NCBI RefSeq assembly: GCF_001651855.1
Contig: NZ_LNQC01000034.1
Span: 1-62,827 of the forward strand
DNA from: Sinorhizobium americanum
GTDB taxonomy: Bacteria; Pseudomonadota; Alphaproteobacteria; Rhizobiales; Rhizobiaceae
Direction: 5' to 3'
Length of the DNA: 62,827 nt
Each line of letters begins with the position of its first letter. The stretch's first letter is position 1. The position numbers were made by a program, and so were the translations under genes. Below the pieces are notes generated by a model, which did not search any database, was not told the DNA's origin, and was given only the letters and a program-made list of their open reading frames with translations. Shown here one piece after another: positions 1 to 8,836 of the stretch.

Positions 1-13
1 ACAACGACCGACG

Positions 14-32
14 CCGCGCCTTGTAGGCGCGG
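14..32. other. perfect 7-bp hairpin at the window edge
   Basis: CCGCGCC (14-20), a TTGTA loop and GGCGCGG (26-32) form a perfect inverted repeat. No T-run follows on either strand, so it may be a structured tail of an upstream transcript outside the window. Function unknown. Confidence 0.35.
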
Positions 33-74
33 AGAGGATGTCCTTTGCTTGACAGACCCAGCCCAAAAAGAGAA

Positions 75-96
75 GGCCCCGCCTTGCGACGGGGCC
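75..96 (-). terminator. Rho-independent terminator of the giant coiled-coil gene
   Basis: GGCCCCG (75-81) pairs with CGGGGCC (90-96). Read on the minus strand it is followed by a T-rich tail (TTCTCTTTTT), and it lies about 35 bases past the stop codon of the minus-strand gene that ends at 131. Confidence 0.7.
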
Positions 97-130
97 CTGA
101 TGATCTTCCGATTCAGTCTAAGGCAGAGCT

Positions 131-3100
131 TCAGCTGAAGCGTCCGGCGGCGTGGGCGAGCATCGTATAGACCTTGCCGGTATCGGACGTCAGGTAAGTC
201 TGGGTGATGCGCTTGTCTGGATCGTTGCGCGCGACGTCTGCAAGCAGCTTTTCGAAATCGGCGATGTAGCGGTCGACGGCGGTGCGGAACTCGGGTTCGC
301 GATCATACTTGCGCTTGATCTCGTCGAAGGTCTGTTGCCCCTTCAGCGTATAGAGCCTGCGGGTGAAGACATCCCGCTCGCCACGCTGGTAGCGGCGCCA
401 CAGCTCGACCGATGCGTCGTGGTCGATCGCCCGGGCGATGTCGACCGAGAGTGAGTTCAGCGATTCCACCACGTGACGCGGATTGCGGCTGTCTCCGGCG
501 CGGGCCACGGGCTGGCCCTCGGCCGGCCGAGGACGCGCGGGCTGCGGCTCTTCCTCGCGGGAGGCGGCGCGCAGCAGGTCGCGCATCCAGCCGCCACCTT
601 CCTCGACGCGCTCTTCGGCCGCCGACGGACGGGCGGGCTGCAACGGACGCGTCGCCTGCTCGAGACCCAGGCTGCCCCGCAGCGCAGGGGTCGGCGCGGC
701 AGGCTGCTGGACCGCCGGCTGTTGCTGGATTGCCGGCTGTTGCTGCACCACGGGCTGCTGCGGTGCGACGGATGCCTGAGCAACAGGGACGGGCGCTGCC
801 AGCGCCGGCTGCTGGCGCATCGGCTGGGCAACCTCGAGATGCGTCGAAGACTTGCCGATGATTTCGGAGAGCTCCTGCAGCGCCTTGATCTGCTCGGCGA
901 CGGCACGCCGCATCACAGCTGCATTCTCCTTGGCCTCTTCCGGCAGGTCGAAGGCGCCGCGCTTCAGCTCCTCGCGGGTCATGTCGAGTTCCTTGCGGAT
1001 CTCGCCGGCGGAGCGGCGGATGTCGTCGGTCGCGCCGCTGAAGCGGTTGATCGCTTCGTCGATCGCCTGGCGCACGGCCTCGCGCAGTTGTGTGGCAACG
1101 CCATCCGACTTCTTGCCGCTTTCAGCCAGCATCCGCTCGACGTCGGAGACCGAAGCCCCGATGCTGCCGCGCAGGCGGGAAGCCGCGTCCTTGGCGCGCT
1201 GTTCGGCACTGGAGAAGGCACCTTCGAGCGCCTGGCTCGCCTCGTCGCCGGCCTTGGCGACGGCCTGACGCAGCGCCTCGGAGGCGGTGACAGCACGGCC
1301 CTCGATCTCGGACAGCGTCTCGTTCGCACCGGCGATCGAGGTTTCGACGCCGGAGCGCAGCGTCTCGGCGATCTGGCGCGACCGCTCTTCGGCGTGGGCG
1401 AACACACCCTCCACGGAGGCTGCAGCTTCACCGCCTGCCTCGGCAAGAGTGTTGCGCATCGCCTCGGCCGCTTCCGCGGCACGTTGCTCGGTGTTCGACA
1501 GAAGCCGGCCGACATCGGCGAAGGACGACTGGATGCCATTGCGTAGGTTGCCGGCGACCTGGCCGGAGCGTTCTTCGGCGCGTTGGAAGGCGCCGTCGAC
1601 GAAGCCCTCGAGCGCGCGCATGGTGCGCTCGATCTCCTCCGAACGCTGGACAAGACCAACCGAAAGCGTACGCAGGGCGTCCTGGCGCTCTTCGAGCGTG
1701 CTGACGAGGTTCGACTGGGCGGCGGCCAGCAGATTGGAGGCCTGGCCGAGCACCTTGGAGTGATCCTCGAAGCGGCCAACGATGCCGCCGATCTGCGAGA
1801 GCGTCGATGAGGCGATATCCGAGAGCTTGTCGACGCGGCCTTCGATGAGGCGGGTGGAACTGGACAGCATGTCGGACGCATGCCGTGTGGATTCCGAAAC
1901 CTTCGCTGCGGCTGCCTCCAGGCGCTGGTCCATGTCCCCGAGGCTGCCGGTCGCCTGTTCGATGACCGATGCGATGGCGGAATTGTTGATCGAGAGCTGG
2001 TCGATCAGCCCCATGGCAGTCGACTGCAGGCGGTTCTCGACCATCTTCATCGCCTTGGCGGTTTCCTCCGCCCGCAGCGAGATTGCATCGAGCGTCTCGC
2101 TGGTCCGCTCCGTGATGGCGTTGACGAGGGCGGCGTTCTCCGCACGCAGTCGGTCGGCGCTTTCCTGGGTGAGGGCGGCGATGCGTCCGGCGGCTTCCTT
2201 GCCCGTGGCCGCGTATTGCTCGATGACCGGACGCGCCTGCTCGTCGAGAAGACGGGTGAGTTCGAGCGAGCGGCCCGCGAGCATGGAATTCAATTCGCGG
2301 GTGCTGTCGTCGAGTGTGCTGCGGATCGACTGGCCGCGTGCATCAAGCGCTTTCTCCGCCTCCGTCAGGCTCTGCTGGATGCTCGCCGTATGGCTGGCGA
2401 TCTGATCCCTGGTCGAGGCGAGCCGGGCCGAGGCGGAGTCGGCGGCCTCCGTGACTATCCGGGCAAGGTCGGCATGGCGGGTCGCCGTCGCCGAGGCAGT
2501 CGATTCGATCGAATTCGCGAATTCGGCGTTGCGGGCAGCCAAGGCTCTGGCGAAATCAGCACCGGCCTTAGAGAGCAGCTCTGTCGAGCGCGCCGCCTCC
2601 GCGTCGATCTCCTGGGCGGCATCGCTGACGGCGCCGCGCAGGCTCGTGACGAGCGCCGCCGCCTTGCCTTCGATCGTCCGATTGACGTTTTCGAGACCGA
2701 TGGTGAGGGCGCGGTCCATCGTCCCGAGGCGCTCCTCGATGCGGCCCGCACCGGCCTCCATCGCGGAGGCGATCCGGCCGGTTCCGTCGTCCATGGCGGT
2801 GGTGATACGGGCCGCCGCGGTCTCGCTGATCCTGTCGATTTCGCCAGCGCGCTCGGCGAGGCTTTCCGTGATCCGCTGTCCGGCAGTGTCGACGATGGCG
2901 TTCACGCTGCCGACGCTGTCGCGGATGCGATTTTCGAGAGAACCAAGCGTCGTCTCAATGCGGCCGCCGGTATCGTCGACAATAGTGCTGACGGTTTCGA
3001 CGCTATCGCGGATGCGATTCTCGAGGGAGCCGAGCGTCGTTTCGATGCGACCGCCGGTGTCGTCGACGACGGCGCTGACGGTGCTAACGCTGTCGCGGAC

Positions 3101-6100
3101 ACGATATTCGAGGGAGCCGAGTGTCGTTTCGATGCGGCCACCGGTATCGTCGACAATCGCGCTGACGCTGCTGACGCCGCCGCGAATTCGGTCTTCGAGC
3201 GATGCGAAGCTCGATTCGATCCTTGTGCCGGTTTCGTCGAGACGGCTGTTGATGCCGTTGAGCGAAATATCGACGCGATTTGTCAGAGTGTCGGCCGCGA
3301 GGCTGATCTGATCCGCCGTCTCGGCGAGGCGCTCGGCAATGTTGCCGGTCGTCGAGCGCATGCGGGCATCGAGCGCCTCGGTACCGCGATCAATTGCGCC
3401 GGCGATCGAGTTCTGCCGTTCTTCGAGCGACATTTCGAGCATGCTGGCGCTCGTCGCCAGCGTCGTTGCAATGGCCATTGACTGGTCGGACAGCAGCTCT
3501 TCCAACCGTTCGCGGCCCTGGCCGACGGCAAGGTTGATCCTATCGACCTGCTCGTCGAGCGTCGAGCGCAGCTGTGCGGTCTTGCCGGAGAGCGCCTGGT
3601 CGATCTCGGCCGCCTTGCCGGCAAGCGACGCAGTTGCTTCCGATGTTCGGGCGGAGAGCGCTTCGGTGCCGCGCTCCAGCGCGCCGGCGATCGAGGCCTG
3701 CCGCTCCTCGAGCGACATTTCGAGCATGCTGGCGCTCGTCGCCAGCGTCGTCGCCATCGCCATCGATTGGTCGGAAAGGAGCTCTTCCAGCTGGTCGCGA
3801 CCCTGGCCGACGGCGAGGTTGATCGCCTTGATGCGGTCGTCGAGCGTCGAGCGGATCTGCTCGTGCGTCGTCGTCAGTGTCTCGCGCAGATGGTCGGCCT
3901 TGCCGGAGAGCGTCTGCTCGATCTCGGTCGCTCTGCCGGCGAGCGACGCCGTTGCTTCGGTGGTGCGGGCGGTAAGCGCCTCGGCGATCTCGGCGCTGGT
4001 TCCCGCCAGCGAGTCCGAAATCTTCCCGACGCGGCTGCTGAGATCCTCGGCGATCCGCGCACTCGTATCGGTGAGGGTATCGGCGATCTGGCTGACGCGG
4101 CCGCCAAGATTTTCGGCGACTTCGGAGACGCTCTGCGAAAGCTTGTTCTCGATCTCGCCGACCCGGTCGGTCATCGTTTCGGCGACGGCCATCGCGCGGA
4201 AGGTGAGGTTGTCGGCGACGTCTTCGGCATGACGGCTGAGCGTGTCGGCCATTTCAGTCGCGCGTGTCGACATGGTCGTGTTGATTTGCGCGGCGCGCTC
4301 GGAGAGCACGCCGTCGAGGGCGGCCGTCTGGCTGGCGAGCGTGTCGGTGATCGCCTGGCTGCGTTCCGACAGCACCCCTTCCAGTGTCGTCGTCTGACTG
4401 GTGAGCGCCGCGGAGATCGCCTCACTGCGCTCCGACAAGACGCCTTCCAGCGTTGTCGTCTGGCTCATGAGGGCTGAGGAGATCGTCTGGCCACGTTCGG
4501 AGAGAACGCGCTCCAGCCGGTCGGCCGTGCCGCCGACGGCGTCTTCGAGCGCGCTCGCGCCGGAGGTGAGGGCGGCTGAAAGCGCGGCAGTGCGCTCCGA
4601 AAGCGTGTTGTCCAGCCGATGCTGGCTTGCGGCAATCGCGCTGGTGATCTCGTCGGTGGAGCCCGTGAGCGTCTGCTCGATGCGCGTATGGGCAGATTGC
4701 AAGCCGTCGATGAAGGCCGAAGTCCGGGAATCCAGGCCTTCGGTCAGGCGCTGCTCGCTCGTCGTCAGCGCGTTGGCGAGCGCATCGGCGCGCTGGCCGA
4801 AGCCGCCTTCGATCCGCTCCTGTGCTTCCGTCAGAGCGCCCATCAGCGAACTGGTTTTTTCGGAGAGCACGCCATCGATGCGGCTGTGCGCATCGCCGAT
4901 GAGATTGCTGAGCTCCGAGGTACGGCTGCCGATCGTCTCTTCGATGAAATCCTGCGTTGCGCCAAGCGCGGTGGCGAGCGTCAGCGACTGATCCGAGAGC
5001 GCCGAACTGATCTTCTCGACGCTGCTGTCCAGGGCGGTGCCGATCGCATCCGAGCCGCCGGATACGGTTTCGTTGATCCTGTGCAGGCTCTCCATCAACT
5101 TGCTATCGAGCAGGCTCGCCCGCTTGTCGAAGGCGCTGGCGAATTCGTGGAAGCGTTCGTCGAAGGCGGTCGCCAGATGCCCGACGGTCGTCTGCAGCTT
5201 CTCTTCGAAGAAGCCGCCGCGCAGGTCCAGGTCCATGATCGCATCGTCGGCGCTCGTCTTGAGGCTCTGGCGGAAACTCGCGCCCTTCTCGTCCAGGGCC
5301 GCGTTGAGCGAGGAAAGCATGTCCTCGAGGCCGCCGGCAATCGCGTGCTGGCCGACATTCAAGCTCTCGTTGAGATCGCGGGTCCGCGCGATCAGAGTTT
5401 CGTTGAGTTGGCGGGCGCGCTCGTTAAGGGCGTTGTTCAGCTTCTCGGTATTCGCATCGAGCGTCGAGGCACGGGTTTCGAATTGGCTGAGCAAGTGCTC
5501 GCCGCGCTTCGTCAGGTTCTCGCTAAGCGCATCGAGGCGGACATCGAACTCTTTGCTGAGTGTCACGCCGGCATTCGTCAGCCCGGAAAGCAGCGCATCC
5601 GTGCGAGTATCCAGCATGCTGCCGAGGCTTTGCAGCGCATGATCGGATTTTTCGCTGAGAGCTGCGGCCCGCGTGTCGATCAGCGAAGCAAAGGCTTCGC
5701 CCGATAGGGCGATACGAGAGGCGATATCTTCGCTTGCGAGCTCCAGGTCGTCCTTCAGCTTGCCGTGGGCGCCGGCGATCGCAGAGCGGATCCGCTCGGA
5801 ATGGCCGACAATGGCTTCGCGCTCCAGCCCCAGTTCCTGGACGAGGGTGCGAACACGCAGTTCGTTTTCGCTGTAGCTGCGCTCAAGCGCACTGACTTCG
5901 GAATGGACAAGCGCCTCCAGCTCGGTGGCCCGCGCAATGGTGCGCTCGATGCCTTCGTTCATGGCCGACACTTCGCGCCGAACGGCCTGGCCGACGGCCA
6001 TAACGCGGTCGGCCGCCGCCGTTTCCGGTTCGGCCAGCCGCAGGGCGACCTCGGCCATCGAGCGGGCCGCATTGCGCAGTTCCTGAGCGCGCGCAATCAT

Positions 6101-6634
6101 GATCGCAAAGGAGAAGAAGAGCATGATCGGCAAGGCGATGCCGATCATGATGCCGATCGCGCCGGGCGTGGCTGCGAGATCGCCGAGCGAGCGTATTTGC
6201 CAGATTTGGGGTGCATAGAGGAGGTGGCCGATTGCTATCCCGGCAAGCGCCCACACAAACGAGATCAGCGCCGCAACGCGGATCGCCGCGCGGCTGGATC
6301 GGACTTCGAGGGAGCGGAGCATTGCCGCAGGCGATCTGCGGGTATCGTCATTGGCCGGGGAAAGCGCCGGCTGTTTCGGGGCGGGCTCCGGCGCAAGGTT
6401 GCGAGACGCCTCACTCGTCCGTGCCTTCTGTGTTTCCGGTTGGTCCTTCATGGTGCGCTTATGCTCGGACGCGGCAGCCTTCTTGCTGGGCTCGGACACC
6501 TTTTCCTCCGGATCATCCAAGGAATTCTTGTCGTTCAAGGCCGACTTCAGGTCGTCAAAATCGATCTTCAGGGCAGCTTCCAGAGCCTGGAAGGCCTTTT
6601 CGTCGATCGACTCGTTGCTCTTCTTCGTCGCCAT
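131..6634 (-). CDS. giant coiled-coil membrane protein, growth pole ring (GPR/RgsE) family
   Basis: This 2167-residue protein is assigned to the Rhizobiales growth pole ring family (Agrobacterium GPR, Sinorhizobium RgsE), which organises polar peptidoglycan growth. The assignment rests on size, architecture and lineage, not on a search. A disordered acidic N-terminus of about 115 residues is followed by two membrane segments (about 120-141 and 159-181). Roughly 1500 residues of alanine, serine and threonine-rich coiled coil come next, with internal repeats (29-residue units encoded at about 2890-3237, and a 95-residue repeat of which two copies lie at about 3330-3860). A proline/glutamine linker and a predicted folded tail of about 120 residues close the protein. 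The start at MATKKSNES is preferred over a Met five codons upstream. Cytoplasmic location of the coil is inferred. Confidence 0.82.
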   Translation of the reverse strand: MATKKSNESIDEKAFQALEAALKIDFDDLKSALNDKNSLDDPEEKVSEPSKKAAASEHKRTMKDQPETQKARTSEASRNLAPEPAPKQPALSPANDDTRRSPAAMLRSLEVRSSRAAIRVAALISFVWALAGIAIGHLLYAPQIWQIRSLGDLAATPGAIGIMIGIALPIMLFFSFAIMIARAQELRNAARSMAEVALRLAEPETAAADRVMAVGQAVRREVSAMNEGIERTIARATELEALVHSEVSALERSYSENELRVRTLVQELGLEREAIVGHSERIRSAIAGAHGKLKDDLELASEDIASRIALSGEAFASLIDTRAAALSEKSDHALQSLGSMLDTRTDALLSGLTNAGVTLSKEFDVRLDALSENLTKRGEHLLSQFETRASTLDANTEKLNNALNERARQLNETLIARTRDLNESLNVGQHAIAGGLEDMLSSLNAALDEKGASFRQSLKTSADDAIMDLDLRGGFFEEKLQTTVGHLATAFDERFHEFASAFDKRASLLDSKLMESLHRINETVSGGSDAIGTALDSSVEKISSALSDQSLTLATALGATQDFIEETIGSRTSELSNLIGDAHSRIDGVLSEKTSSLMGALTEAQERIEGGFGQRADALANALTTSEQRLTEGLDSRTSAFIDGLQSAHTRIEQTLTGSTDEITSAIAASQHRLDNTLSERTAALSAALTSGASALEDAVGGTADRLERVLSERGQTISSALMSQTTTLEGVLSERSEAISAALTSQTTTLEGVLSERSQAITDTLASQTAALDGVLSERAAQINTTMSTRATEMADTLSRHAEDVADNLTFRAMAVAETMTDRVGEIENKLSQSVSEVAENLGGRVSQIADTLTDTSARIAEDLSSRVGKISDSLAGTSAEIAEALTARTTEATASLAGRATEIEQTLSGKADHLRETLTTTHEQIRSTLDDRIKAINLAVGQGRDQLEELLSDQSMAMATTLATSASMLEMSLEERQASIAGALERGTEALSARTSEATASLAGKAAEIDQALSGKTAQLRSTLDEQVDRINLAVGQGRERLEELLSDQSMAIATTLATSASMLEMSLEERQNSIAGAIDRGTEALDARMRSTTGNIAERLAETADQISLAADTLTNRVDISLNGINSRLDETGTRIESSFASLEDRIRGGVSSVSAIVDDTGGRIETTLGSLEYRVRDSVSTVSAVVDDTGGRIETTLGSLENRIRDSVETVSTIVDDTGGRIETTLGSLENRIRDSVGSVNAIVDTAGQRITESLAERAGEIDRISETAAARITTAMDDGTGRIASAMEAGAGRIEERLGTMDRALTIGLENVNRTIEGKAAALVTSLRGAVSDAAQEIDAEAARSTELLSKAGADFARALAARNAEFANSIESTASATATRHADLARIVTEAADSASARLASTRDQIASHTASIQQSLTEAEKALDARGQSIRSTLDDSTRELNSMLAGRSLELTRLLDEQARPVIEQYAATGKEAAGRIAALTQESADRLRAENAALVNAITERTSETLDAISLRAEETAKAMKMVENRLQSTAMGLIDQLSINNSAIASVIEQATGSLGDMDQRLEAAAAKVSESTRHASDMLSSSTRLIEGRVDKLSDIASSTLSQIGGIVGRFEDHSKVLGQASNLLAAAQSNLVSTLEERQDALRTLSVGLVQRSEEIERTMRALEGFVDGAFQRAEERSGQVAGNLRNGIQSSFADVGRLLSNTEQRAAEAAEAMRNTLAEAGGEAAASVEGVFAHAEERSRQIAETLRSGVETSIAGANETLSEIEGRAVTASEALRQAVAKAGDEASQALEGAFSSAEQRAKDAASRLRGSIGASVSDVERMLAESGKKSDGVATQLREAVRQAIDEAINRFSGATDDIRRSAGEIRKELDMTREELKRGAFDLPEEAKENAAVMRRAVAEQIKALQELSEIIGKSSTHLEVAQPMRQQPALAAPVPVAQASVAPQQPVVQQQPAIQQQPAVQQPAAPTPALRGSLGLEQATRPLQPARPSAAEERVEEGGGWMRDLLRAASREEEPQPARPRPAEGQPVARAGDSRNPRHVVESLNSLSVDIARAIDHDASVELWRRYQRGERDVFTRRLYTLKGQQTFDEIKRKYDREPEFRTAVDRYIADFEKLLADVARNDPDKRITQTYLTSDTGKVYTMLAHAAGRFS

Positions 6635-6938
6635 AGGGATACGCCTCACTACTATTGCCCGCTCATGGCCGCCTCATTGGGCCCGATACCGGACCAATAG
6701 ACTCCCTCAACCAGGGCGGTCACCCGCAAGCTACGCGCAAGACATCTGCGCTATACGCCACTGGTCACCATTGCATCGCCTCGATGGAATAACCGCAGCT
6801 CTCGTCTCAGGACACCGGGCGCGCAGCTTATCCACCAGAACAGTTGCCACTTTCATATGCAGACCTGTTCCTAATCGTATCGTAGTGACACATTAGCCCG
6901 GTTCTTACAATTAAGCGCAATCCGCATTCGTTAGAATC

Positions 6939-6954
6939 CTAATGAATTGTTAAC
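6939..6954 (+). promoter_or_regulatory. candidate CtrA box 1
   Basis: CTAA-N7-TTAAC differs by one base from the CtrA consensus TTAA-N7-TTAAC. Binding is inferred. The site could serve either divergent gene. Confidence 0.4.
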
Positions 6955-6998
6955 GGGCCGCCGATGCCGCGGTCCGAAAAGCCAAGGGAATCAGCCTG

Positions 6999-7015
6999 TT
7001 TAGCAAACATTAACC
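6999..7015 (+). promoter_or_regulatory. candidate CtrA box 2
   Basis: TTTA-N7-TTAACC is again one mismatch from TTAA-N7-TTAAC and lies about 60 bases from box 1 and 145 bases before the HPt start. Two near-matches in one promoter region are more persuasive than one. Confidence 0.42.
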
Positions 7016-7159
7016 ATGCCGCCAGATTTCCGCCGTGAGCGCCATGGCATTAAGCCGATGGCAGCGCACCTGCCGGATGATGCATGTCTGAAAACGGTGC
7101 GGTTGCCCGATGCATTGTCAAATAGCATGGGATGCATCGTCAATTAAGGAAATCGGCTC

Positions 7160-7528
7160 ATGTCGGCACTCAAGGTCGCTTTCGAAACGCCGGACAATCC
7201 GGCAAACGCGTCTCCTCCCGGAAAGCCGCCGATCGATTTTGTGCATCTGTCCGGCCAAACGATGGGGAACAAGAGCCTCGAGATCGAGGTGCTTCAGCTT
7301 TTTGCCCGCCAGGCGCGGCAAACAATGGCCGAGATCAACGACGCGGATGCCGACGCATGCGGCCAGTCGGCGCATCGATTGAAGGGGGCGGCACTTGCGG
7401 TCGGGGCAATGCGTGTGGCTCGCGCCGCCACTGCCATAGAGCAGCGGCCCGCCGACTGGACCCTGCGCGCCGCACTCGGCGCAGCCGTGCTCGAAGCCGA
7501 GCTTTTCATCCTCAGGCTGTGCCGCTGA
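7160..7528 (+). CDS. HPt domain protein (phosphotransfer)
   Basis: A single histidine phosphotransfer domain of 122 residues. The hallmark SAHRLKGAALAVGA carries the phospho-accepting His72, as in HPt modules that shuttle phosphate between response-regulator receivers. It has no kinase or receiver domain and no membrane segment, so it should act in the cytoplasm with partners encoded elsewhere. The neighbouring CtrA-like sites suggest cell-cycle control of its expression, but it lacks the dimeric HisKA-like fold of ChpT and should not be taken for ChpT. ATG at 7160 gives a normal HPt length. It stands alone, with 180 bases before the ferredoxin gene. Confidence 0.82.
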   Translation: MSALKVAFETPDNPANASPPGKPPIDFVHLSGQTMGNKSLEIEVLQLFARQARQTMAEINDADADACGQSAHRLKGAALAVGAMRVARAATAIEQRPADWTLRAALGAAVLEAELFILRLCR

Positions 7529-7708
7529 TCCGCGACTTTAATGCGCGATCATTGCCGTTTTTCGGGAAGGTCCCGCAACCGGGCATCGGCTCGTGTTGAC
7601 TGGCCGGTCGATTTGTTGGAAGAAACGGCCCTGAATTCAGGCTGGCCGCGCCTGCCGCGGCGGCTGGTGCTCGCGGGCGGATCCCATCCATTCATTCCGG
7701 AAAGAGAA

Positions 7709-8029
7709 ATGACAAAACTTACGATCGTAGCCTTTGACGGCACGCGCCACGACCTCGATGTCGAAAACGGCTCCACGGTCATGGAGAATGCGGTGCGCAA
7801 TTCCGTGCCCGGCATCGAGGCCGAGTGCGGGGGCGCCTGTGCCTGCGCAACCTGTCATGTCTATGTCGACGACGCCTGGTCTGCGGCCGTCGGCGCTCCG
7901 GAAGCCATGGAAGAAGACATGCTGGATTTTGCCTATGACGTCAGGCCGACCTCGCGGCTCTCCTGTCAGATCAAGATGAGCGAGGCGCTTGACGGGCTGA
8001 TCGTACACGTGCCCGAGCGCCAAGCCTAA
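7709..8029 (+). CDS. 2Fe-2S ferredoxin (adrenodoxin/Isc type)
   Basis: A 106-residue electron carrier of the vertebrate-type 2Fe-2S ferredoxin family. Cysteines follow C-x5-C-x2-C in [15 protein letters not shown], with the fourth in RLSCQIKM, which binds one 2Fe-2S cluster. Such proteins feed electrons to P450s, dioxygenases or iron-sulfur assembly; no isc genes are nearby, so the partner is unknown. The start at [11 protein letters not shown] follows an AGAG-containing leader and matches the family N-terminus. A longer in-frame reading from 7541 adds 56 residues that look non-coding. Confidence 0.9.
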   Translation: MTKLTIVAFDGTRHDLDVENGSTVMENAVRNSVPGIEAECGGACACATCHVYVDDAWSAAVGAPEAMEEDMLDFAYDVRPTSRLSCQIKMSEALDGLIVHVPERQA

Positions 8030-8070
8030 ATTAGAGCCATTTCTATCCTTCACGAAGATGTCGAAAAAAA

Positions 8071-8101
8071 TGCCTCGCTGGTCACAACGACGAGCGAGGC
8101 A
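8071..8101 (-). terminator. orphan minus-strand terminator
   Basis: TGCCTCGCT (8071-8079) pairs with AGCGAGGCA (8093-8101). Seven A residues at 8064-8070 become a T-run on the minus strand, while on the plus strand purines follow. It therefore ends a minus-strand transcript, yet no minus-strand gene lies upstream of it. Confidence 0.65.
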
Positions 8102-8240
8102 AGGGGGGCGTATCGCATACAGATGAGGGAGGGAGCACCTGCTGCACCGAGACACGCCAGGAGAACCTGTTTTGCCTCATCGCGCAGGTCTGTCTCAGTC
8201 ACCCGGCAGCAATGAAGCGAACCCTATTTCAGCACTTAAT
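8071..8240 (-). ncRNA. candidate small RNA ending at the orphan terminator
   Basis: The bases feeding into the terminator on the minus strand contain a CU-rich stretch (GCTCCCTCCCTCATC, complement of about 8123-8137) like the anti-Shine-Dalgarno loops of rhizobial trans-acting sRNAs. They also contain short inverted repeats such as ACCTG/CAGGT. The 5' end is a guess and I see no strong promoter. Family assignment is not possible from the sequence alone. Confidence 0.35.
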
Positions 8241-8786
8241 CAACGATCCAAATGCGACTTTTTACTGTCGATTTGAAAATAACCGGCCATACCGTCGAGC
8301 GGTTGAACTTCAGTTCTGCCACTCGTTTCATGATATTAATATAGCTGAGTCGTTTACTGGCGGCTATCGTTAGAATCCACCAATAAAATACTGTGGGTTT
8401 TCGCCCTCGCGTGCCCGAGAGCGTGCAGGCATAAATCATGCTGTTCTTTGGGTGTCTCCGTGGAAATGGTGCCGACGCGGCAGGTGGACAGGGCCGAGGC
8501 CGGTCCAAAAAACCGTGACTTGCTCCCGATCACTTCATCTCCCTCATGCCGCTGGGCCGACGACGAAGCTTTGCCGCTCGCAACACTTCGCGACATTCTG
8601 GGCTCGAGTGGCTGAGGCAATGGCACGGGTTCCATTCGCTGCCCGAGTGAGGACAGAGAATGCGGTCGCTTCAAGGAGACTGCCGCTGAGGTTGATTTTC
8701 ACGCAGGATGAGCGGGGATTCTCGTCAGAGTGGCCGGCCCCGGGTCCGATCGCACGCAGTGTCCTGTCTATTATAGAATAATAAGG

Positions 8787-8821
8787 TTGACGTCAGCCTA
8801 CCTAATGTCTACCTATTGTAG
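8787..8821 (+). promoter_or_regulatory. promoter with repeat operator for the GntR gene
   Basis: TTGACG (8787-8792) is followed after 17 bases by TACCTA (8810-8815), a plausible -35/-10 pair. Two direct repeats, CTACCTAATG (8798-8807) and CTACCTATTG (8809-8818), sit 11 bp apart across it, and CTAC-N5-GTAG (8809-8821) is a small palindrome. The arrangement suits autoregulation by the GntR protein; this is inferred. Confidence 0.45.
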
Positions 8822-8836
8822 TATGGAGGCGTAGGA

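Larger units (their letters stand above)
6635..7159. promoter_or_regulatory. 525-base divergent intergenic region
   Basis: No convincing gene lies between the giant coiled-coil gene (minus) and the HPt gene (plus). The stretch becomes AT-rich from about 6880 to 7020 and carries two sequences close to the alphaproteobacterial CtrA consensus, listed separately. It must hold the promoters of both flanking genes. Confidence 0.5.
8030..8836. other. 807-base gene-free region
   Basis: Open frames here are short, lack plausible ribosome sites and resemble no family I recognise. The first part holds a minus-strand terminator and a possible small RNA (separate entries), and the end holds the promoter/operator of the GntR gene. 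Bases about 8250-8760 show nothing I can name; 8260-8400 is more AT-rich than the surroundings. Confidence 0.5.

Noticed and set aside
152..5707. Long open frames on the plus strand across the giant coiled-coil gene (up to 533 codons)
   Set aside because: They are antisense shadows of a high-GC, repeat-rich coding region, with no family motifs and arginine-rich composition.
7541..7708. 56-codon N-terminal extension of the ferredoxin
   Set aside because: The ferredoxin family starts at [11 protein letters not shown]; the extension overlaps no motif and has no good ribosome site.
8236..8781. Two ORFs (90 aa minus, 109 aa plus) in the large gap before the GntR gene
   Set aside because: No ribosome site, no recognisable composition or domain, and mutual overlap on opposite strands.
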